Below are positions 8,099-17,025 of a DNA stretch of 64,000 nt, piece by piece; the stretch's first letter is position 1, and the number at the start of each line of letters is the position of its first letter. The notes beneath the pieces are model-generated. The model ran no database searches, was not told the origin of the DNA, and worked only from the letters and a program-made list of their open reading frames with translations. A program made the position numbers and the translations under genes. The stretch is from Nocardia jejuensis NBRC 103114. GTDB lineage: Bacteria > Actinomycetota > Actinomycetes > Mycobacteriales > Mycobacteriaceae. Location of the stretch: NCBI RefSeq assembly GCF_001613145.1, contig NZ_BDBU01000039.1, forward strand, positions 1-64,000, read 5' to 3'.

Positions 8099-9027
8099 CC
8101 GCCGCCTCCTTGATAGTGCCGGGTACCCACTCGCCACGACAGCAACGCCAGCCCCCACACCCACAGCGCCGCCAGCGGTGAGGCCCAGGCGAGCGCGCTC
8201 GGCAGCAGTGCCGGGCCCGGCAGGTCCAGTAGCGCGATGGCGGGCAGATACGAGGTGAAGGCGACCGGGATGAGGAATCCGAAGACGAGTTTCATGGGCG
8301 TCGGGAAGACCGACGCCGGCTGCATGGAGGCGTACGAGCCGCCGTAGGTGAACGCATTGGTGAGTTCGGATCCGTCGATGAGGAAGAACTGCACCCCGGC
8401 CGCGCAGATGAAGAGCCCGGCGAAGATGGCGATGCCCGAGACCAGGGTGAGGGTGAACAGCGCCAGATTGCCCGCGGACCAGTCGATGTCGTTGCGGGCG
8501 ATGCCGACGCCGAGCACGGTGGCGGCCACGGCGATCCGGGCCACCCGGCGCAGGGCGATATCGCTTGTCATGAGCTGTAACAACAATGGTTGCGGTCGCA
8601 GGTAGAACGCGTCCAGTTTGCCCATCCGGATATAGGTGGGCAGGGTGTCGGCGTGACCGACGAGCATGTCGGCGACGGCGAAGGCGGTATTGCTGAGGCC
8701 GAACAGCAGCATCATGGCGTTCAGGTTCAATCCGCCCAGCTGCGGCACATTGTGGAAGATAACCCACATCTCGGCGAACTCCACCAGCCCGATCAGGAAC
8801 GCGCTGATCACGTCGGTGGCGAAGGACAGCGGATAGGCCTGTTGCGCACGGATTCTCGAGCCGAGCACGGCCCGGTACGGTGCGAGTCGGGAGGGTCGGG
8901 TCTCCGCTGTCGCCGTCGCCCCGGATGTCGCCGTCGCCCCGGATGTCGCCGTCGCCCCGGATGTCGCCGTCGCCCCGGATGTCGCTGTCGGCTCGGACAT
9001 CTCCGCCGCCTCGGACGTCTCAGCCAC
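8095..9027 (-). CDS. ABC-2-type permease with a repeat-expanded N-terminus (COG3694-like)
   Basis: A 310-residue permease with about six membrane spans, middle gene of the exporter operon. GTG 9027 is preferred: GGAGGT lies five bases upstream and the start overlaps the previous stop by eight bases. The N-terminal tail before the first conserved segment (PYRAVLGSRIRAQQAYPLSFATDV) carries several TATSGA units encoded by an 18-bp tandem repeat. This hydrophilic, probably disordered extension should lie in the cytoplasm. The body contains GMNL-like coupling segments and the LRPQPLLLQLM stretch seen in this family. It overlaps the ATPase start by four bases. Confidence 0.85.
   Translation of the reverse strand: MAETSEAAEMSEPTATSGATATSGATATSGATATSGATATAETRPSRLAPYRAVLGSRIRAQQAYPLSFATDVISAFLIGLVEFAEMWVIFHNVPQLGGLNLNAMMLLFGLSNTAFAVADMLVGHADTLPTYIRMGKLDAFYLRPQPLLLQLMTSDIALRRVARIAVAATVLGVGIARNDIDWSAGNLALFTLTLVSGIAIFAGLFICAAGVQFFLIDGSELTNAFTYGGSYASMQPASVFPTPMKLVFGFLIPVAFTSYLPAIALLDLPGPALLPSALAWASPLAALWVWGLALLSWRVGTRHYQGGGG
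8909..8980. repeat. 18-bp perfect tandem repeat, four copies
   Basis: The unit GTCGCCGTCGCCCCGGAT is repeated four times without a mismatch, followed by a diverged fifth copy. It lies inside the permease gene and keeps its frame (six residues per unit on the minus strand), so copy-number changes would lengthen or shorten the N-terminal tail without breaking the gene. Confidence 0.95.
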
Positions 9028-9823
9028 CCTGGACCTCCAGCTTGCGTCGTCCCGCACGCAACAGCAGCTGGCCCGTGCCCACCAGTGCGAGCAGCCAGAA
9101 GCACTGCACGGCAACGATTTCCATGGCGGCGAAACCGGTGGTGCGCCCGGACAGGACGTCGATCGGCCACTGCAGCATGGACGGGAACGGGGTGGCGTAG
9201 GCGATGGCGCGCAACCAGTCCGGGAACAGGTGCACGGGTGCGAAGAGTCCGGCCAGGAAGGTGCCGCAGATCTGGTGCAGCGCGCGCAGGCCGCGCGTTT
9301 CCACCAGCCAGAAGCCGGTCAGGGAGACCGCGAACATGGACAGGAACGAGATCGCCATGGCCAGCACCAGGCTGATCCCGCCCAGCACGTAGGGGCCCGG
9401 TGTACCGGGCATGGCGAGCCCGAAGGTGAGCGCGCCGATCAGGATGCTGGGTAGCCCGCGCGGGATGAGGGTGCAGGCGGCGCGGCCGAGGTATTCGGAC
9501 AGATGCGCGAATTGGACGTCGATCGGCCGCAGGAAATCGATGGCCACGTCGCCGGTGCGGATGCGTTCCACGATATCGGGCAGCGTCCAGAAGGCGATGG
9601 CCCCGAGCAGACCCTGCGAGAGCCAGGTGTACGCGCCGATGGTGCCGCGGTCGTAGCCGCCGAAGCCGTCGTTGGCGTGCACCGCGGCGGTCAGCACCGC
9701 GGCGCGGACGAAACCGAAGGTGACATTGCTGATCAGGCCCGCGAGCATGGCGAGGCGGTAGTACGACTGCCTGCGGAATCCGGTTTTGACGAGCTGCCAG
9801 TAAACCCCCACGTCGGCGCGCAC
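9020..9823 (-). CDS. ABC-2-type permease (COG4587-like)
   Basis: A 267-residue permease with six predicted membrane spans, first gene of the three-gene exporter operon. It begins MRADVGVYWQLVKTGFRRQ, a cytoplasmic helix typical of this family, and carries RTGDVAIDFLRPIDVQFAHL between spans, similar to the (T)GxLDxxLxRP element of COG4587/COG3694 permeases. The start is GTG 9823 with only a weak ribosome-binding site. It is divergent from the ectB-like gene across 235 bases. With the other two genes it should form a heterodimeric exporter; antibiotics and lipids are common cargoes of relatives, but the substrate here is unknown. Confidence 0.85.
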   Translation of the reverse strand: MRADVGVYWQLVKTGFRRQSYYRLAMLAGLISNVTFGFVRAAVLTAAVHANDGFGGYDRGTIGAYTWLSQGLLGAIAFWTLPDIVERIRTGDVAIDFLRPIDVQFAHLSEYLGRAACTLIPRGLPSILIGALTFGLAMPGTPGPYVLGGISLVLAMAISFLSMFAVSLTGFWLVETRGLRALHQICGTFLAGLFAPVHLFPDWLRAIAYATPFPSMLQWPIDVLSGRTTGFAAMEIVAVQCFWLLALVGTGQLLLRAGRRKLEVQGG

Positions 9824-10058
9824 AAGAGAGTGACCCTACGGGTGCGCACGGGGTGCGGCAATCGATTATCGCCGGTTGCTCTAAACGTATCGTCCAGTTC
9901 GTTCTGGGGCGCTATGCTCTGCCGGTCTCGTTCGAGATGCGCGTCACATCCCAGGTGATGGGAGCGGGAAGCTCCGATTTCGTGAAAAAGGTTCCCCGGA
10001 CGGCCAGTCGGTGATAGAAACATCAGCGTTTCACTTTGCTGCGACGCTAGGACCTCCG

Positions 10059-11321
10059 ATGACCACTGCCGAGACGACCGTTTTCGAGACGCTCGAATCC
10101 AATGTGCGTGGCTACTGCAGATCCTGGCCCACCGTTTTCGAGACGGCCCGCGGCTCCTGGCTCACCGACGAGACCGGCAAGGACTTCCTCGACTTCTTCG
10201 CCGGTGCGGGAACGCTCAACTACGGGCACAACAACCCGGTGCTCAAGCGGCCGCTCATCGACTACCTCGCCACCGACGGCATCACCCACGGCCTGGACAT
10301 GTCCACGGTCGCCAAACGCCGTCTGCTCGAGACCATCCGGGATGTGCTGCTGGCGCCGCGCGATCTCGACTACAAGGTGCAGTTCCCCGGCCCCACCGGT
10401 GCGAACGCCGTGGAGGCCGCCCTCAAGCTGGCCCGCAAGATCACCGGCCGCAGCACGATCCTGAACTTCACCAACGCTTTCCACGGCATGACGCTGGGCG
10501 CGCTGTCGGTGACCGGCAATGCCGCCAAGCGCGCCGGCGCGGGCGTGCCGCTGGTGCACGCCATGCCGATGCCGTACGACGGGTACCTCGACGAGGCTGA
10601 GGACCTGACCTGGATGCGACGGGCGCTGGACGACAGCTCCTCGGGGCTGGACAAGCCCGCGGCCGTCATCGTGGAGACCGTGCAGGGTGAGGGCGGGGTG
10701 AACGTGGCACGCGCGCAGTGGCTGCGGCACCTGGCCGAATTGTGCTCGGCCCGAGGCATTCTGCTCATCGTCGACGATGTGCAGATGGGCTGCGGTCGCA
10801 CCGGCCCGTTCTTCTCCTTCGAGATCGCGGGCATCACCCCCGACATCGTCACCCTCTCCAAGTCGATCAGTGGCTACGGACTGCCGATGGCGCTGGTGCT
10901 CATGCGCCGGGAACTGGACCAGTGGGCGCCCGGTGAGCACAACGGCACCTTCCGCGGCAACAACGCCGCCTTCATCACCGCCGAGGTGGCGTTGCGCCAC
11001 TACTGGTCCGACGACGCCCTCGAGCTCGCGACCGCGGCCAAGGGTGAGCGCATCCACCGGCATCTGACGGCGCTGACCGAGGTGTACGACGGAACCTCCA
11101 CTCGCGGGCGCGGACTGGTGCACGGACTGGTCTTCGAGGACGCCTCCCAGGCCACCAAGGTCTGCCGCGTGGCGTTCGAGGACGGGCTGCTGGTGGAGAC
11201 GTCCGGCTCCAACGACGAGGTCGTGAAGCTGCTGCCGCCGCTGACCGTCACCGATGACGAGATCACCCACGGCCTCGGCATTCTCACCCGTGCCGTGGAG
11301 ATCGTCCGGGATGCGCACTGA
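10059..11321 (+). CDS. ectB: Diaminobutyrate--2-oxoglutarate aminotransferase (EctB type), orphan
   Basis: A 420-residue class III PLP aminotransferase that follows EctB from end to end: FFAGAGTLNYGHNNP, FPGPTGANAVEAALKLARK, the PLP-Asp region LLIVDDVQMGCGRTGPFFSFE, and Lys268 in LSKSISGYGLPM as the Schiff-base lysine. EctB converts aspartate semialdehyde to L-2,4-diaminobutyrate, the first step of ectoine synthesis. However, neither ectA, ectC nor ectD is adjacent, and the downstream gene is an SsuD monooxygenase beyond a terminator. Either the rest of the ectoine pathway lies elsewhere, or the product serves another use. ATG 10059 fits the family start; the 16 upstream codons are unlikely to be translated. 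Confidence 0.88.
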   Translation: MTTAETTVFETLESNVRGYCRSWPTVFETARGSWLTDETGKDFLDFFAGAGTLNYGHNNPVLKRPLIDYLATDGITHGLDMSTVAKRRLLETIRDVLLAPRDLDYKVQFPGPTGANAVEAALKLARKITGRSTILNFTNAFHGMTLGALSVTGNAAKRAGAGVPLVHAMPMPYDGYLDEAEDLTWMRRALDDSSSGLDKPAAVIVETVQGEGGVNVARAQWLRHLAELCSARGILLIVDDVQMGCGRTGPFFSFEIAGITPDIVTLSKSISGYGLPMALVLMRRELDQWAPGEHNGTFRGNNAAFITAEVALRHYWSDDALELATAAKGERIHRHLTALTEVYDGTSTRGRGLVHGLVFEDASQATKVCRVAFEDGLLVETSGSNDEVVKLLPPLTVTDDEITHGLGILTRAVEIVRDAH

Positions 11322-11638
11322 CCCGCTGACCACCATGCGGACGCCGCTGCGGCGTCACCCCTGAACTGCGCCCGTTCGACGGGCGCGCGAGATGTCGGTA
11401 CCGCCCACACCGGTACCGGCCGGTGCCGGGTTCCCAGCTGCGGAGGGAACCCGGCACTACTCGTTTTCCGGGCCGATTCGTCTCCGGCTGATTCGCCCCC
11501 GCCGGATCAAGAATCACGAGGATTCCAATGGGTGACGGGCCGGTCGTGGACCGGCAACCTCGAACGAAGCGGTCTCTCCGGCCGCGACAGGTCCACTGTC
11601 CCCTGCCCGAGATGCGGTCCACGCATGGAGGAAATCGA
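11322..11638. other. Gene-free leader between ectB and ssuD
   Basis: These 317 bases hold the ectB terminator (11423-11457) and the leader of the SsuD gene. The open frame starting at 11528 is in frame with SsuD but encodes a Pro/Arg-rich stretch not found in the family, so it is taken as untranslated. I could not match the leader to a riboswitch class. Confidence 0.5.
11423..11457 (+). terminator. Intrinsic terminator after ectB
   Basis: A perfect 13-bp stem (GTGCCGGGTTCCC and its complement) around a nine-base loop, followed by TACTCGTTTTCC. It separates ectB from the ssuD transcript. Confidence 0.85.
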
Positions 11639-12784
11639 ATGAGCTTGTCGTTCCACTGGTTCCTGCCCACCTCCGGTGATTCCCGTGGGCTCGTGGTCGG
11701 CGGGCACGGCACCGCGATGTCCGGTGATCGCCCGGCCTCGTTGCACTATCTCAACCAGGTCGCCGCCGCCGCCGAGACCAACGGTTTCGAAGGTGTGCTC
11801 ACGCCCACCGGCTCGTGGTGCGAGGATGCCTGGCTGACCACCGCCATGCTCGTGGAGACCACCGAGACGCTGAAATTCCTCGTCGCCCTGCGCCCCGGAT
11901 TGATGAGCCCGACACTGGCCGCGCAGATGGCGGGCACCTTCCAGCGCCACTCTCAGGGACGGCTGCTGCTGAACGTGGTGACCGGCGGGGAACCGCTCGA
12001 GCAGAAGGCGTACGGCGACTTCGCGGACAAGGAGTCGCGTTACGCCCGCACCGGCGAGTTCCTGCACGTGGTGAAGTCGCTGTGGAACTCCCGCGAACCG
12101 ATCACGTTCGCGGGCGAGCACATTCGCGTCGAGAACGCGCTGCTGACCAACCATCCCGATCCGGTGCCGCCGGTGTTCTTCGGCGGCTCCTCCGCACCGG
12201 CCGGACCCGTCGCCGCGAAGTACGCCGACACCTACCTCACCTGGGGCGAGCCGGTGCTGGCGGTGAGTCGCAAACTGGACTGGATCCGCGGGCTCGCGGT
12301 GGATCACGGCCGCCGACTGGACTACGGCCTGCGCATTCACGTCATTTCCCGCGACACCTCCGAGGAGGCGTGGGGCGTGGCCGACAAGCTGCTGGCCGGA
12401 ATCGATCCCGCCGATATCGAGCGGGTGCAGGCCGCCCTGGGCAAGAGCGAGTCCGAGGGGCAGCGCCGCATGAGCGAACTGCACAACGGCAGCACCGATC
12501 GGCTGGAGATCGCGCCCAACCTGTGGGCGGGCGTGGGCCTGGTGCGCGGTGGCGCCGGTACCGCCCTGGTCGGCTCGCACGAGGAGGTCGCCGAGCGACT
12601 CGTCGAGTACTCGCGTGCGGGCATCAGTCAGTTCGTGCTGTCGGGCTATCCGCATCTGGAGGAGGCGTACTGGTTCGGCGAGGGCGTGCTGCCGATCCTG
12701 GAGCGAAAGGGCTTGTGGCAGCACCCCAATCGGCGTCCCGCGCCCGCGGCCGTCACTCCGTTCGCGGGCGCGTCCAGCAGCTAG
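11639..12784 (+). CDS. ssuD: FMNH2-dependent alkanesulfonate monooxygenase
   Basis: A 381-residue luciferase-fold monooxygenase that reads as SsuD throughout: FHWFLPTSGDSR at the N-terminus, SWCEDAWLTTA, LRPGLMSPTLAAQMAGTFQR, and LWAGVGLVRGGAGTALVGSH then LSGYPHLEEAYWFGEGVLP near the end. It splits the C-S bond of alkanesulfonates to aldehyde and sulfite using FMNH2 and oxygen, for sulfur scavenging. No ssuE reductase or ssuABC transporter lies beside it, so reduced flavin and uptake must come from elsewhere. GGAGGAAA precedes ATG 11639. It converges on the debranching-enzyme gene with four bases between the stops. Confidence 0.9.
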   Translation: MSLSFHWFLPTSGDSRGLVVGGHGTAMSGDRPASLHYLNQVAAAAETNGFEGVLTPTGSWCEDAWLTTAMLVETTETLKFLVALRPGLMSPTLAAQMAGTFQRHSQGRLLLNVVTGGEPLEQKAYGDFADKESRYARTGEFLHVVKSLWNSREPITFAGEHIRVENALLTNHPDPVPPVFFGGSSAPAGPVAAKYADTYLTWGEPVLAVSRKLDWIRGLAVDHGRRLDYGLRIHVISRDTSEEAWGVADKLLAGIDPADIERVQAALGKSESEGQRRMSELHNGSTDRLEIAPNLWAGVGLVRGGAGTALVGSHEEVAERLVEYSRAGISQFVLSGYPHLEEAYWFGEGVLPILERKGLWQHPNRRPAPAAVTPFAGASSS

Positions 12785-12788
12785 CCGG

Positions 12789-14888
12789 TCAGGACTGGAT
12801 CAGTTGCCAGTCCTGTGGAAGCCCCTCCACCTTGACCTCGGCCCCCTCCGCCTCGATCGTCACCGTCGCGGATCCCAGCCGCAGATCCGCCAGCCGGACT
12901 CGGCCCGCGCGCTCGGGGATTCGCGCGGCGAGGGTCAGGGTGCGTTGCGGCACATTGGGTTCCAGGCCGAGGAACGAGCGCATCAGGAGCAGCGGCGCGG
13001 CGCTGGACCAGGCCTGAGGCGAGCAGGATGTCGGATAGGGCAGCGGCGAACGGAACTCGGCGCGATCGAAGCCGCAGAAGAGTTCCGGTGGGCGGGAACC
13101 GAATTCGAGTATCGCCTCCAGTAGTCCGGCGGACAGCCGTTCGGCCAGCTCGCGCGCGCCGGGGATGTGCCGGTAGCGCAGCAGGCCCGCGACCGCGATG
13201 GCCGTGTCGTGCGGCCAGATCGACCCGGTGTGATAGCCCATGGGATTGAACCGGCCCATGGCCGAGGACAGCGTGCGCAGACCGAATCCGCTGTCCATAT
13301 CGGAGTTTCCGAGCCGCTCGATCAGGACCGTGACGCGGTCGTCCTCGGCGATACCGGTCCACAGGCAGTGCGCGGTATTGCTCGACAGCGCGTCGATGGG
13401 GCGTTTGGCTCCGTCGAGTCCGAGTGCGTACCAGCCCCGATCCGGGAGCCAGAACGCGTCGTCGAAGCGCTCCTTGAGCTCCTGTGCCCGGGCGCGCAGG
13501 CGAGCCGCGGTCTCCGGATCACCGTGCGCGTCGGCCAGATCCGCGCGGCCGAGCCGGGCGGCGTACACGTACGCCTGCACCTCGCACAGCGCGATGGGGG
13601 GATCGGCGAGGTGACCGTCGGCGAAGCTGATCGCGTCCCAGCTGTCCTTCCAGCCCTGATTCGCCAGGCCGCGATCGGTTTTGCGCCGGTACTCCACGAA
13701 GCCGTCGCCATCGGCGTCGCCGTAGTCGTCGATCCAGGCCAGTGCCGCGTCGGCCGCGGGGAGCAGTTCCCGCACCGCCGCCGCGTCCGCGCCCCAGCGC
13801 CGGGCTTCGGCCAGCAGCATGACGAAAAGCGGTGTCGCGTCGACGCTTCCGTAGTAGACCGAGCCGCCCAGCACCTGATCTCCGCCGGGGCCGTGCCGCA
13901 TCTCGTGCATGATCCGGCCGGGCTCCTCCTCGGTGACCGGATCCTCCGTGACGCCCTGGAGTTTCGCGAGCTGTCGCAGGGTGCCCATGGCCAGATGCGA
14001 ATCCAGCAGCAGCGCCATCCAGGAGGTGAGCAGGCTGTCGCGCCCGAACAGGGCCATGAACCAGGGCGCGCCGGCGGCGACGTACGCGGTGTGATCAGCC
14101 GGATCGTCCATGCGCAACGCGCCCAGATCGCTCTCGGTGCGCTGCAGAATGGCGGTCAGGCTGGGGCCGCCCGCGGTGAGAGTGGTTGCGGTGGCCCGCC
14201 ATTGGCGGATCTTGTTGGTGGGGTTGTCCTGATCGTCGTCATCGAGGTTCATCGCGACGGTCCGATGTCCGAGCACCGGCTGACAGTGCACCACCGTCTG
14301 CCAGGTGCCGTGCCGGGGCACCACCAGCCGCCAGTTCAGCGAACCGGCGTGCACGACCGGATCGCCGGTCGCGGTGACGGTGAGCCCGCGACCGTGATCG
14401 TGCCGGTCGGTCAGATGCAGGGTCGAGTCGGTGGCGTTGAGCTCACAGCCGCCGCTGCCCGCGCGGCCCTCCTTGACCGCGAACAGATCCGCGAAATCGG
14501 AGTCGACGGCGAGGGTGACCGTCATCGCGGTGTCCTCGTCGCCGAGATTGTGGACGGTGATGGATTCGCGCATGCCGCTGCCGATCATGCGGCGGCGCAC
14601 CACCAGCACCGTGGCGTCCGCTACGCCGGGGGACGGTTGCTTGCGCGCGACGAACCGGGCCCGGAACGCCTCCGGCAACATGACCGAAAGCTGTTCCGGC
14701 GCACGGCCGTCCAGACTCAGTTCCCATCGGGACAGGACCCGGGCGTCCCGATAGAAGAGGCCGTGCGAGGTGCCCGCGTGGATGTCTCCGAGCGAATCGG
14801 ACAGGCAGAAGGTACTCGCCTCGACCATGGTGATGACGCCGCCCCGGCCGCTGATGGCGGCCGGGGGTCCGGCGTTGAAAACACTCAC
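12789..14888 (-). CDS. Glycogen-debranching-type glucosidase (amylo-alpha-1,6-glucosidase family)
   Basis: A 699-residue protein. The N-terminal glycogen-debranching domain (FNAGPPAAIS, then TFCLSDSLGDIHAGTSHGLF, YRDARVLSRWEL) is followed by an (alpha/alpha)6-barrel glucosidase domain with GDQVLGGSVYYGSVDATPLF, VEYRRKTDRGLANQGWKDSWDAI and SAMGRFNPMGYHTGSIWPHD. Family enzymes hydrolyse alpha-1,6 or similar glucosidic bonds in storage or compatible glucans. GTG 14888 overlaps the stop of the upstream glycosyltransferase as GTGA, so the two genes are translationally coupled. The open frame running to 15563 is antisense shadow. A cytoplasmic location is expected, since no signal peptide is seen. 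Confidence 0.88.
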   Translation of the reverse strand: MSVFNAGPPAAISGRGGVITMVEASTFCLSDSLGDIHAGTSHGLFYRDARVLSRWELSLDGRAPEQLSVMLPEAFRARFVARKQPSPGVADATVLVVRRRMIGSGMRESITVHNLGDEDTAMTVTLAVDSDFADLFAVKEGRAGSGGCELNATDSTLHLTDRHDHGRGLTVTATGDPVVHAGSLNWRLVVPRHGTWQTVVHCQPVLGHRTVAMNLDDDDQDNPTNKIRQWRATATTLTAGGPSLTAILQRTESDLGALRMDDPADHTAYVAAGAPWFMALFGRDSLLTSWMALLLDSHLAMGTLRQLAKLQGVTEDPVTEEEPGRIMHEMRHGPGGDQVLGGSVYYGSVDATPLFVMLLAEARRWGADAAAVRELLPAADAALAWIDDYGDADGDGFVEYRRKTDRGLANQGWKDSWDAISFADGHLADPPIALCEVQAYVYAARLGRADLADAHGDPETAARLRARAQELKERFDDAFWLPDRGWYALGLDGAKRPIDALSSNTAHCLWTGIAEDDRVTVLIERLGNSDMDSGFGLRTLSSAMGRFNPMGYHTGSIWPHDTAIAVAGLLRYRHIPGARELAERLSAGLLEAILEFGSRPPELFCGFDRAEFRSPLPYPTSCSPQAWSSAAPLLLMRSFLGLEPNVPQRTLTLAARIPERAGRVRLADLRLGSATVTIEAEGAEVKVEGLPQDWQLIQS

Positions 14889-16165
14889 CCGGCGGTCCCG
14901 ACGGTGGTTTCGACGGTGTGCGCGCCCGGGGTCTCGCGCACGATCGCGGGCGGGCGCGGGGCCAGCGGCCTGCGCGCCGGAACGGTCGGACGACGAGTGC
15001 CCTCGCGGCGCGGCGCGGCGGGGATGCCGGCCTTGACCGCCTGCCGATAGACCGCGTCGTAACCGGCCGCGAAATTGCCGGTGGCGAACAGTCGCTCGAC
15101 TCGTTCGCGGCACGCGTACGGATCCAGCTCGCTCGCCCGCGCGATCGCCTCGGGCAGCTCGTCCGGGTGGTCGCAGATGAAGCCGGTCACACCGTGTTCG
15201 ACGACCTCCGAGACCGCGCCGCCGCGCAGGGCCACGACCGGGGTGCCGCAGACCATCGCCTCGAGCATGACGATGCCGAAGGGCTCCTCCCAGCTGATCG
15301 GGAACAGCAGGCACTGCGCTCCGGCCAGCAATTGCCGCTTGGCGGTGGCGTCGGCCTCGCCGAACACGTCGTCGGCGGGGGTGAGCAGCGGGCGCACGTG
15401 CTCCGCGAAGTATTTCTTCTCCGGTGGCTCGTTGCATTTGCCCGCCAGGATCAGGCGGATACCGGCCTCGTGGGCCGCGCGCAACGCCAGATCGGGGCCC
15501 TTGTACGGGGCGTAGCGGCCCAGGAACAGCGCGTAGTCCAGTTTCTCGGTGCGGAAAGGCCATTCATCGGGATTGATCGCATTGTGCACGCGGCCGATCC
15601 AATTCAGGTTCGGGGCGAGTGCGCGCTGGCGATCGCTGATGGCGACCAGCTTCATGTTTCGATCGAACGACCGGTAGTAGTCGCACATTTCCGGATCCAC
15701 GGGCCCGTGCACGGTGACCACGGCCGGAATTCCCAGCATCCGGTACCCGGCCGCGTTGAGCGGGCCCGCGAAGGTGTGGTCGTGCACGATATCGACCGGA
15801 TCCTCGCGGTGCAGCTGCTCGATGACCTGCCAGGCCTTCATGGCGTGCACGATCTCCGGGTAGGGCTCACCCAGCCGGGCGGTCTGGCACTCGTCCCACA
15901 GACTGATGAAGCGGGCTTTCGTCCCGGCCCGGCCCGCGCCCAGCAGCGTGACCCGGTGCCCGCGATCCACCAGCTCGTCCGCGAGCGAGGCCACCACCGC
16001 CTCGACGCCGCCGTAACCCGAAGGCGGTACGTCGAAGTACGGCGGAGCCACCAGCACGATGTGCAGCGATCCCTCGGACGCGCGATCGGCGTGCGCGGCA
16101 ACGGAAAGCGACAACAGATCGAAAACGGATTCGGAGAATTTGTCATCCGAGTGTCCGATAGTCAT
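14885..16165 (-). CDS. GT4-family glycosyltransferase
   Basis: A 426-residue GT-B glycosyltransferase. The N-terminal acceptor domain has VLVAPPYFDVPPSGYGGVEA and HDHTFAGPLNAAGYRMLGIP. The C-terminal nucleotide-sugar domain has ALFLGRYAPYKGPDLA, then PISWEEPFGIVMLEAMVCGTPVVAL, the E-x7-E motif. The Pro/Arg-rich tail of about 35 residues looks disordered. It is coupled to the downstream debranching glucosidase, so both probably act on the same glucan or glycoside, one building and one trimming. GAGGAG lies seven bases before ATG 16165. Donor and acceptor are unknown; similar genes occur with trehalose and glycogen metabolism. Confidence 0.88.
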   Translation of the reverse strand: MTIGHSDDKFSESVFDLLSLSVAAHADRASEGSLHIVLVAPPYFDVPPSGYGGVEAVVASLADELVDRGHRVTLLGAGRAGTKARFISLWDECQTARLGEPYPEIVHAMKAWQVIEQLHREDPVDIVHDHTFAGPLNAAGYRMLGIPAVVTVHGPVDPEMCDYYRSFDRNMKLVAISDRQRALAPNLNWIGRVHNAINPDEWPFRTEKLDYALFLGRYAPYKGPDLALRAAHEAGIRLILAGKCNEPPEKKYFAEHVRPLLTPADDVFGEADATAKRQLLAGAQCLLFPISWEEPFGIVMLEAMVCGTPVVALRGGAVSEVVEHGVTGFICDHPDELPEAIARASELDPYACRERVERLFATGNFAAGYDAVYRQAVKAGIPAAPRREGTRRPTVPARRPLAPRPPAIVRETPGAHTVETTVGTAG

Positions 16166-16355
16166 TCCAAATCTCCTCGGCGTTGAGGGCGAATGGTGAA
16201 TGCTGATCGAAAACGACTCCACCGTGGCAGATGTACACGGGCGGTTCAAGTCGTCTCGGACGGGTAATCATGGTTCGTGACGGGATGGTTATTCAAGCCT
16301 CTCCCGGCCAGAGTTTTACCTTCTGACCGGGGAGAACGTCTATCTGAAACAGTAT

Positions 16356-17021
16356 TTACGCAATTGCTGCGGCGGGTCGTCCCCGGCGGTTCATGAATCC
16401 GGTCAGCGTCTCGGCATCGGTCGTGAGCGAGCCCCCGGCGAAAGCCAGACTCGCATGGGAGCGTTCGGCCGCCTCCCGATGGCCCGCCCCGCTGGCGTCG
16501 GTCACCACGATCGGGAGATAGGCCAGATCCGTGGCGTGCCGGACGGTGGGCTCGATCCCCACCTCCATGGCGATTCCCGCGATGGCGAAGCTGTCGATCC
16601 CGCAGTCACGCAGGGCGATATCGAGCGGCGTCGCCGCGAAGGCCGACATCGTGATCTTGTCGAACACCATCTCGTCCGCGCTCGGCGTCAATTCCGGTAC
16701 CAACTGATACTGCGCGGATCCCTGCGGGAAGCTCGAGCGCAGTGCCCCCGGATCCTCGACCCGCTGCCACTGCATGGCCGTACGCAGCTGTGCGACACCC
16801 GAAGTGGGCACCGGTAGGGACATATGGCGGGTATAGAACACCCGGAAACCGTTGGCCCGTGCCGCATCTCGCAATCGCACGCAGGCCGCGACGATCGTGT
16901 CCCCGTCCGTCAGCTGCCCGACGATCCCCACCTGCATGTCGTAGATCAGCAACGCCATCCGCGCCGGATCGCAGGCCTCCTCGACCGTCTGCGGGATGCT
17001 CAGTCCGAAAGCGTGTCGCAT
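16356..17021 (-). CDS. Isochorismatase-family hydrolase lacking the catalytic cysteine
   Basis: A 221-residue protein of the isochorismatase-like cysteine-hydrolase fold. The catalytic Asp (Asp28 in LLIYDMQ) and Lys (Lys122 in VFDKITMSAF) are present. The nucleophile position, normally Cys in a motif like GIATEVCV, is Gly155 in AGIAMEVGIEPTVRHA. A subset of the family shares this, as in the cysteine-less isochorismatases, so it may be a non-covalent hydrolase or a protein with another role. It is the second gene of a pair with the small barrel protein four bases upstream, beside a divergent HxlR regulator. Confidence 0.8.
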   Translation of the reverse strand: MRHAFGLSIPQTVEEACDPARMALLIYDMQVGIVGQLTDGDTIVAACVRLRDAARANGFRVFYTRHMSLPVPTSGVAQLRTAMQWQRVEDPGALRSSFPQGSAQYQLVPELTPSADEMVFDKITMSAFAATPLDIALRDCGIDSFAIAGIAMEVGIEPTVRHATDLAYLPIVVTDASGAGHREAAERSHASLAFAGGSLTTDAETLTGFMNRRGRPAAAIA

Positions 17022-17025
17022 CGGC

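Noticed and set aside
8909-8980. Short regular repeats considered as a CRISPR array
   Set aside because: The copies are directly adjacent with no spacers and are in frame in a permease gene.
11458-11638. Leader of ssuD considered as a SAM-type riboswitch
   Set aside because: No conserved core of a known SAM riboswitch class could be recognised by eye.
10059-12784. ectB-ssuD considered as an ectoine or single functional operon
   Set aside because: A strong terminator separates them, no other ectoine genes are present, and their chemistry is unrelated.
14889-15563. 225-codon extension of the debranching enzyme
   Set aside because: It runs within the GT4 gene in another frame. The family start (FNAGPPAAIS) matches GTG 14888, which overlaps the GT4 stop.
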